Of a stretch of 50,440 bases of DNA, positions 46,354 to 50,440 are shown piece after piece (position 1 is the first letter of the stretch; each line of letters begins with the position of its first letter). The stretch is from a virus. Position numbers and translations under genes: made by a program. The stretch covers positions 1 to 50,440 of the IMG/VR virus record IMGVR_UViG_3300033388_005055, one strand, 5' to 3'. Below the pieces are notes generated by a model. That model saw only the letters and a list, made by a program, of their open reading frames with translations. It searched no databases and had not been told where the DNA came from.

Positions 46354-46755
46354 ATGAAAGAAAATGCATATAGATCATGGTGTAAACATCCTGAAAGCGA
46401 TAGTGAATGGTTTGAATACTTTACAGCTATTGAAGGGATTGATAATCTAGATCCTTTGGTAGAAGTAGGTCTCTCCGAACAGTATATTAATCGAAAAGAT
46501 AAAGATGGAACACATCTTTTCGAAGGTGATATTTTATTAAAAGAATCAGACTATAAAATAAGAATTTCAGATGGTGAAAAAATACCTCAATATTCTTATG
46601 AAAAAATAGTAATAGATTCAGAAAAAGGATGTATTTCTTATTCAATAATTGAACAGGAAAACTCTTATTTTGGGGAATTACCTTCTAAGCCTTGTTCTAT
46701 TTGGCATTTGGATTTATCTCTTTTTACTCTTATTGGTAATATTCATGAAACCTAG
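46354..46755 (+). CDS. YopX-like protein, copy 2
   Basis: A 133-residue paralogue of the 44797 product, with the same M-x-E-N-A-Y-R-S-W-C-K-H-P-E-S-D start, K-D-K-D-G-T-H-L-F-E-G-D-I-L core and G-N-I-H-E end. It follows the nuclease gene after one base. The 3' end overlaps the helicase start by 11 bases. Two copies on both sides of the nuclease gene suggest a tandem duplication with the nuclease later inserted or a duplication spanning it. Confidence 0.75.
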   Translation: MKENAYRSWCKHPESDSEWFEYFTAIEGIDNLDPLVEVGLSEQYINRKDKDGTHLFEGDILLKESDYKIRISDGEKIPQYSYEKIVIDSEKGCISYSIIEQENSYFGELPSKPCSIWHLDLSLFTLIGNIHET

Positions 46756-48409
46756 ATATTACCAGACTAATGCTGTTAATGAATTATATGAATGGATAAG
46801 ACAGAATAAAGGGGGGAACCCTGTTTTAAATCTCCCTGGTGGAGCTGGAAAGTCTGTTATAATTGCCATGATTTCAAGTGATGCAATAAAGAATTTTCCA
46901 GATATAAGAATATTAATGTTAGTCCATTCTAAAGAATTGGTTTCTCAGAATGCAGAAAAATTAAAACTGGTTTATCCTGATGCTCCTTTAGGTATTTATA
47001 GTGCCAGTCTTAAAAAGAGAGAAATAGGAAAACCGATTCTTTATGCCGGGATTCAATCTGTAAGAAATAGAGCTGTTGAAATTGGTCACATAGATATCTG
47101 TATGATCGATGAAGTGCATTCCGTTAATGATAAAGAAACCGGTGGATATAGAAAATTATTGAGTGCTCTTTCTTTAATAAATCCAGACATGAGAATAATA
47201 GGGCTCTCGGCTTCTCCCTATCGAATGGGATCCGGTCTAATTACTGAAGGTGATACAGCTTTATTCAGTGATATTATTGATCCTATAACCGTTGAAGAAC
47301 TCATGAATGATGGTTATTTATGTAAGCTTAAAAGTAAACATACAAAAGAGAGAATTTCTACTGAAGGGTTGCATCGTCGAGATGGAGATTATATCAAAAA
47401 AGAACTTGCTGAGAAAATAGACATTGAAGATTCTAACCGATCAGTAGTAAGGGAAATGATTTCTTATTCTGAAGGTCGTGAAAGCGTTTTAGTATATTGT
47501 GTCAGCATAGACCACGCTTTACACATAACTGAGTTTTTGAAAGAATTTGGAGAAATCGCCGATTATGTAACTTCAAAAGATACTGACACAATTAGAGATA
47601 ATAAGATTATTGATTTTAAAGAGAAGAAAATAAGGTTTCTATGTAACGTGGGGATTTTAACCACCGGGTTTGATTTCGCTGGAATCGATTGTATTGCAAT
47701 GATCAGACCGACCGCCTCTCCGGGTTTGTATTCTCAAATTTGCTTTCGAGGGACCCGACCTATTTATGCTGATGGTTTTGATTTAGAAACAAAAGAGGGT
47801 AGATTGTCCGCTATTGCTGCCAGTGTAAAACCTGAATGTCTTGTTTTAGATTTTTGTGGAAACGTTGAAGTTCACGGCCCGATTACCGATGTCCGGATCC
47901 CTGGAAGAAAATCAGATGAACCGGGAATACCACCGTCAAAGATTTGTCCTGAATGTGATTCTATTGTTGCAGCTCAATGCCGGGTTTGTCCTGATTGCGG
48001 GAATGTCTTCGATATCCAGAAACAATTAAAAGAATGGAAACTCCACCATGATGATATAATGGGATTACTACCTAAAGAATTAGAGGTTGGAAGCTGGTCA
48101 TGGTCAAAACAGGTATCAAAAAAAAGCGGAATAGAAATGTTGATGGTAAAATATTACGGGACCGCGATCAGTGACAATCCTATTTCTGAATATCTGTGTG
48201 TTATGCATTCCGGATATGCTGGACACCGGGGAATGGAGACTTTAAGAATTATTGCAAAAGAGTCCGGGGTTGATATTATGAAGTATGGGAATCTTGAGGA
48301 ATTGTGTGTTGCTATGACTGCGAGCTGTAAACCGGACATGATAGAATATAAGAAAGATGGCCGATATGATCGGATTGTGAATAGAGCATGGTCGGAGATC
48401 CCGTTTTAA
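46745..48409 (+). CDS. SF2 DEAD/DEAH-type helicase with C-terminal zinc ribbon
   Basis: A 554-residue protein. ATG 46745 overlaps the previous gene. Motif I P-G-G-A-G-K-S (31-37), motif II D-E-V-H (122-125), motif III about L-S-A-S-P-Y-R, and the helicase C-terminal domain with G-I-L-T-T-G-F-D and C-F-R-G-T-R-P (motifs V and VI). A zinc ribbon C-P-E-C ... C-P-D-C lies at about residues 400-420. UvsW/restriction type III-like SF2 family. It should help unwind recombination intermediates. Confidence 0.85.
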   Translation: MKPRYYQTNAVNELYEWIRQNKGGNPVLNLPGGAGKSVIIAMISSDAIKNFPDIRILMLVHSKELVSQNAEKLKLVYPDAPLGIYSASLKKREIGKPILYAGIQSVRNRAVEIGHIDICMIDEVHSVNDKETGGYRKLLSALSLINPDMRIIGLSASPYRMGSGLITEGDTALFSDIIDPITVEELMNDGYLCKLKSKHTKERISTEGLHRRDGDYIKKELAEKIDIEDSNRSVVREMISYSEGRESVLVYCVSIDHALHITEFLKEFGEIADYVTSKDTDTIRDNKIIDFKEKKIRFLCNVGILTTGFDFAGIDCIAMIRPTASPGLYSQICFRGTRPIYADGFDLETKEGRLSAIAASVKPECLVLDFCGNVEVHGPITDVRIPGRKSDEPGIPPSKICPECDSIVAAQCRVCPDCGNVFDIQKQLKEWKLHHDDIMGLLPKELEVGSWSWSKQVSKKSGIEMLMVKYYGTAISDNPISEYLCVMHSGYAGHRGMETLRIIAKESGVDIMKYGNLEELCVAMTASCKPDMIEYKKDGRYDRIVNRAWSEIPF

Positions 48410-48410
48410 T

Positions 48411-48641
48411 ATGGAAAGATTCGATTTTTCAAAAGGACATATTTTTATTCAAAATGGGAATTGGTCTATATTTATGAATGGCGCTGGCAATTGTGGCCGG
48501 TCTAAATATAAGGAAACAGCGATAAAAGAGATTCTGAATCATTGGAAATTAACAGAAGATTTAAAATCTGAATTATCAAAAATATTAAAAATTGAAATAA
48601 AAACTGAAATAAAAATAGGCGAACAATTACAATTATTTTGA
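48411..48641 (+). CDS. Hypothetical protein
   Basis: A 76-residue protein. N-terminal F-D-F-S-K-G-H-I-F-I-Q-N-G-N-W-S, lysine/glutamate helical end. Two bases after the helicase. Function unknown. Confidence 0.55.
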   Translation: MERFDFSKGHIFIQNGNWSIFMNGAGNCGRSKYKETAIKEILNHWKLTEDLKSELSKILKIEIKTEIKIGEQLQLF

Positions 48642-48652
48642 GGAGTACAACT

Positions 48653-49204
48653 GTGAGGATTTCAATACTATCAGGAATTATAATCCTATCTATTTCATTA
48701 GGTCTATTAATCGGGGTTTATGTAATTCCAGTTGAATCCGAAACTATTTATATTAATGCCCCTGTATCCTTACCTATGGGCGGGTATGATAAGCCAACAA
48801 TCGTTAAACCGGAAGCGATTACGGAGAGTATAAAAGTCGATCCTGTGGACAATCCGATAATAACTTCAGAAGTAGGTGTGAGGATATCCCCTATAACTGG
48901 ATTGAACTCTATACACTACGCTACGGACATGTATTCAGAAGAGTCTATGAATGTGTACGCGGTGGAGGACGGTGTTGTGGTGCTTCATTATCCGGCTCCT
49001 AATGGGTATTTTAAAGGGCATTCTGTCTATGGTGGATTAATTGAAATACTTCATAATGGCGGGCTGTCAAGGTATGGACATATGAGTGAAACCTATATCC
49101 AAGAGGGAATGAAAGTAAGAGCCGGTGATGTTATCGGACGAATCGGAGATACTGGTTTATCTCGTGGTCTTCATCTTCATTATGAATATTTTATGAAACT
49201 ATAA
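48653..49204 (+). CDS. M23 (LytM) peptidase with N-terminal membrane anchor
   Basis: A 183-residue protein starting at GTG 48653 (GAGGAG upstream). A hydrophobic helix (about 4-25) may anchor or export it. Then V-R-I-S-P-I-T-G-L-N-S-I-H-Y-A-T-D (H-x3-D) and, later, R-Y-G-H-M-S and H-L-H-Y-E-Y (H-x-H) are the zinc ligands of M23 endopeptidases. All ligands are present. It is far from the lysis cassette and in the recombination operon. Confidence 0.85.
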   Translation: MRISILSGIIILSISLGLLIGVYVIPVESETIYINAPVSLPMGGYDKPTIVKPEAITESIKVDPVDNPIITSEVGVRISPITGLNSIHYATDMYSEESMNVYAVEDGVVVLHYPAPNGYFKGHSVYGGLIEILHNGGLSRYGHMSETYIQEGMKVRAGDVIGRIGDTGLSRGLHLHYEYFMKL

Positions 49205-49219
49205 ATAAAATTGTGAATA

Positions 49220-49235
49220 ATCCCTGTATAGGGAT
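49220..49235. other. Small hairpin before the 49262 gene
   Basis: ATCCCT-GTAT-AGGGAT forms a 6-bp stem. A T-run comes only 7 bases later, so termination would be weak. It may be a processing or attenuation element. Confidence 0.35.
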
Positions 49236-49261
49236 AAATATATTTTTTTAGGAGAATGAAA

Positions 49262-49525
49262 ATGAATGCAAGTGTAGAAATTCCTAAGTACAAATGTCAC
49301 AAGGAAGTAAGAGCTGCAAAAATCACAGAAATTGAGAGCCATGAAAGCGATGGTACCGGATCTCATACAATGATTTTTGGAGAGATTCAGGGAAAACAAT
49401 TTCTAACTGATGAGTGGAAAGAGAAACATAATCCCGAAGTCGGAGGATATTATGTCGTCTATGAAGATGGTTATACATCTTATTCACCAGCCGAAGCTTT
49501 CGAAGATGGATATACAAAAATATAG
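49262..49525 (+). CDS. Phage protein with GGYYVVYEDGYTSYSP motif
   Basis: An 87-residue protein. ATG 49262 has AGGAG 7 bases upstream. Y-K-C-H-K-E-V-R-A-A-K-I near the start and the G-G-Y-Y-V-V-Y-E-D-G-Y-T-S-Y-S-P end define a frequent short phage protein of unknown function. Beta-rich. Confidence 0.65.
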   Translation: MNASVEIPKYKCHKEVRAAKITEIESHESDGTGSHTMIFGEIQGKQFLTDEWKEKHNPEVGGYYVVYEDGYTSYSPAEAFEDGYTKI

Positions 49526-49569
49526 GAGAATTGAATTGTGAGTGACGAACTGAAGAAAGAGAAGAAAAT

Positions 49570-50016
49570 GTGATTAACATTAACAGAGAGAATTTACCTG
49601 ATGAGGCACCTTTGGCAGAAATAGAAGAACAGAGACTCCGAAAAAGAAAAGAAGATCAGGTCATTGAAAAATTGACCAGACTTCGAGACCGTGTTCTTTC
49701 AATCAAAAGAGTCATTGAAGAGGATCAGTTTATCGAGATCTTTGTAAAACCGATTCGGGGCAATATTGCAGAGATTAAAGATTTTCTTGAAGTTGCTGAT
49801 AAACCCAGAGACATTGCTATGAGTCAGGGAAAATTGAAAGCTTACAGAAAAATGCTGAATTTCCCTGAAACTGCCTGTAATTCTCTTGCTGAAGAATGTA
49901 GAGATATCGAAAGAGACCTTCCTCTTTTCTATGGCGAAAATGAGATGGTCAAAGAATGTCGGAAATTCCGATGGGATCAGAAGAAATATAAAATCTTTAC
50001 TGATTATTCGGAATAG
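49570..50016 (+). CDS. Hypothetical coiled-coil protein
   Basis: A 148-residue protein starting at GTG 49570, which overlaps the TGA of an 11-codon ORF (49538-49573) by GTGA. It is rich in E, K and R with long helices. It is the last gene of the recombination operon, ahead of the terminator. Function unknown. Confidence 0.55.
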   Translation: MININRENLPDEAPLAEIEEQRLRKRKEDQVIEKLTRLRDRVLSIKRVIEEDQFIEIFVKPIRGNIAEIKDFLEVADKPRDIAMSQGKLKAYRKMLNFPETACNSLAEECRDIERDLPLFYGENEMVKECRKFRWDQKKYKIFTDYSE

Positions 50017-50046
50017 GAAAAGCAAAGAAAGAATTCTTTTATTATG

Positions 50047-50074
50047 AAAGACTCCTTAACGGGAGTCTTTTTTT
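50047..50074 (+). terminator. Rho-independent terminator of the recombination operon
   Basis: GACTCC and GGAGTC (50050-50067) pair with a 6-base loop and are followed by seven T. Confidence 0.9.
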
Positions 50075-50097
50075 ATTGAAAAGATAGAAAGAATAGT

Positions 50098-50126
50098 TTG
50101 CATAATATAAGGGATAGATATATAAT
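50098..50126 (+). promoter_or_regulatory. Early promoter
   Basis: TTGCAT (50098-50103), 17 bases, TATAAT (50121-50126), a perfect -10 box. It starts the early operon that crosses the circular junction to 2482. AAGGAG (50134-50139) follows. Confidence 0.75.
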
Positions 50127-50148
50127 GATTATTAAGGAGAATAAAATT

Positions 50149-50409
50149 ATGTGTAAATGTTTTGATGATACTAAAGAGAAGATTGTAGAAAAGATTAAGG
50201 AAACTTTACCAGAACATACAGAGTTTGATGGTAGATGGAAAAATAGAGTATTCTTTTTTGGTGAAAATCCTCCCACAATACCTGTAATTATTCCATTTGA
50301 ATACTTTTATAGAGAGGTTAAGGTAGATGGATCTCCATATAAAAAAATGACAAACAGTATAATGAATGTGACTATGAGCTACTGTCCTTTATGTGGTGTA
50401 AAATCATGA
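50149..50409 (+). CDS. First gene of the early operon
   Basis: An 86-residue protein. ATG 50149 has AAGGAG 9 bases upstream; the frame open from 50098 begins inside the promoter and is not used. It has C-K-C at the start and Y-C-P-L-C-G near the end, possibly a shared metal site. A hydrophobic middle (V-F-F-F-G, I-P-V-I-I-P-F) is present. Its TGA overlaps the next ATG (ATGA), whose complete copy begins at 80. Function unknown. Confidence 0.65.
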   Translation: MCKCFDDTKEKIVEKIKETLPEHTEFDGRWKNRVFFFGENPPTIPVIIPFEYFYREVKVDGSPYKKMTNSIMNVTMSYCPLCGVKS

Positions 50410-50440
50410 CCTTCGCAGAAAAACTAATTGAATACCGGAA
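50327..50440. repeat. Terminal direct repeat, right copy (circular closure)
   Basis: Identical to positions 1-114. It completes the gene at 50149 and carries the first 35 bases of the gene at 80, so the true circle ends at 50326. Confidence 0.9.

Noticed and set aside
49538-49573. An 11-codon ORF starting at GTG before the 49570 gene
   Set aside because: It has a ribosome site and a GTGA overlap but is too short to call; it may only serve translation coupling.

Overview
The window is an essentially complete genome of a contractile-tailed (myovirus-type) bacteriophage. Its first 114 bases and last 114 bases are identical, so the contig closes on itself into a circle of about 50,326 bp. The DNA is AT-rich and densely packed, with many ATGA/TGATG start-stop overlaps and standard stop codons. 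No integrase, recombinase, partition or plasmid genes are visible, although a repressor-type switch is present. A two-component spanin (membrane i-spanin plus lipoprotein o-spanin) and a second phage lipoprotein point to a host with an outer membrane. The host taxon cannot be fixed from sequence alone.

Layout. (1) A rightward early operon starts at a promoter at 50098, crosses the circular junction and runs to a terminator near 2546. It holds a small HTH-like protein, Cys-rich peptides, DUF4406, DUF551, a J-domain protein and a MazG-like protein. (2) 4378-2545 (minus) is the lysis cassette: membrane coiled-coil protein, M15 endolysin, two holin-like proteins and overlapping spanins. (3) 4452-5641 (plus) is a two-gene unit ending in a multi-pass membrane protein with a LuxR/GerE-like C-terminus. 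(4) 6621-5739 (minus) and 6659-8448 (plus) are divergent accessory operons, the latter with a ribbon-helix-helix protein, a HAD-like phosphatase and an acidic lipoprotein. (5) 36983-8479 (minus) is the morphogenesis block: TerS, TerL, portal, MuF-like protein, protease, capsid, connectors, sheath, tube, frameshifted chaperone, tape measure, baseplate and fibre. It is interrupted by a plus-strand moron (23433-24568, Lar-like/HTH) and contains a DUF2829 (Tad2-like) gene. (6) 39232-36974 (minus) holds small regulatory and Cys-rich genes and an HTH-PLD fusion. (7) 42565-39403 (minus) is a replication operon: HTH regulator, TOPRIM primase-helicase and VRR-NUC nuclease, with an iteron-like array at its end. 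(8) 42666-50016 (plus) is a recombination operon: Sak4-like ATPase, DUF669 protein, tRNA-like element, PD-(D/E)XK nuclease between two YopX-like paralogues, SF2 helicase and M23 peptidase.

How it fits together. Regions 7 and 8 are driven by two completely interlocked, face-to-face promoters at 42584-42617, next to the HTH gene, which looks like a decision switch between the two DNA-metabolism operons. The late block has PBSX/Mu-like gene order. The least ordinary elements are the membrane-bound LuxR-like protein beside the lysis cassette, the face-to-face switch, the iteron array, the -1 frameshift in the tail chaperone, the Tad2-like gene among tail genes, the HTH-PLD fusion, the folded TerS-TerL intergenic region and an oversized tRNA-like element.
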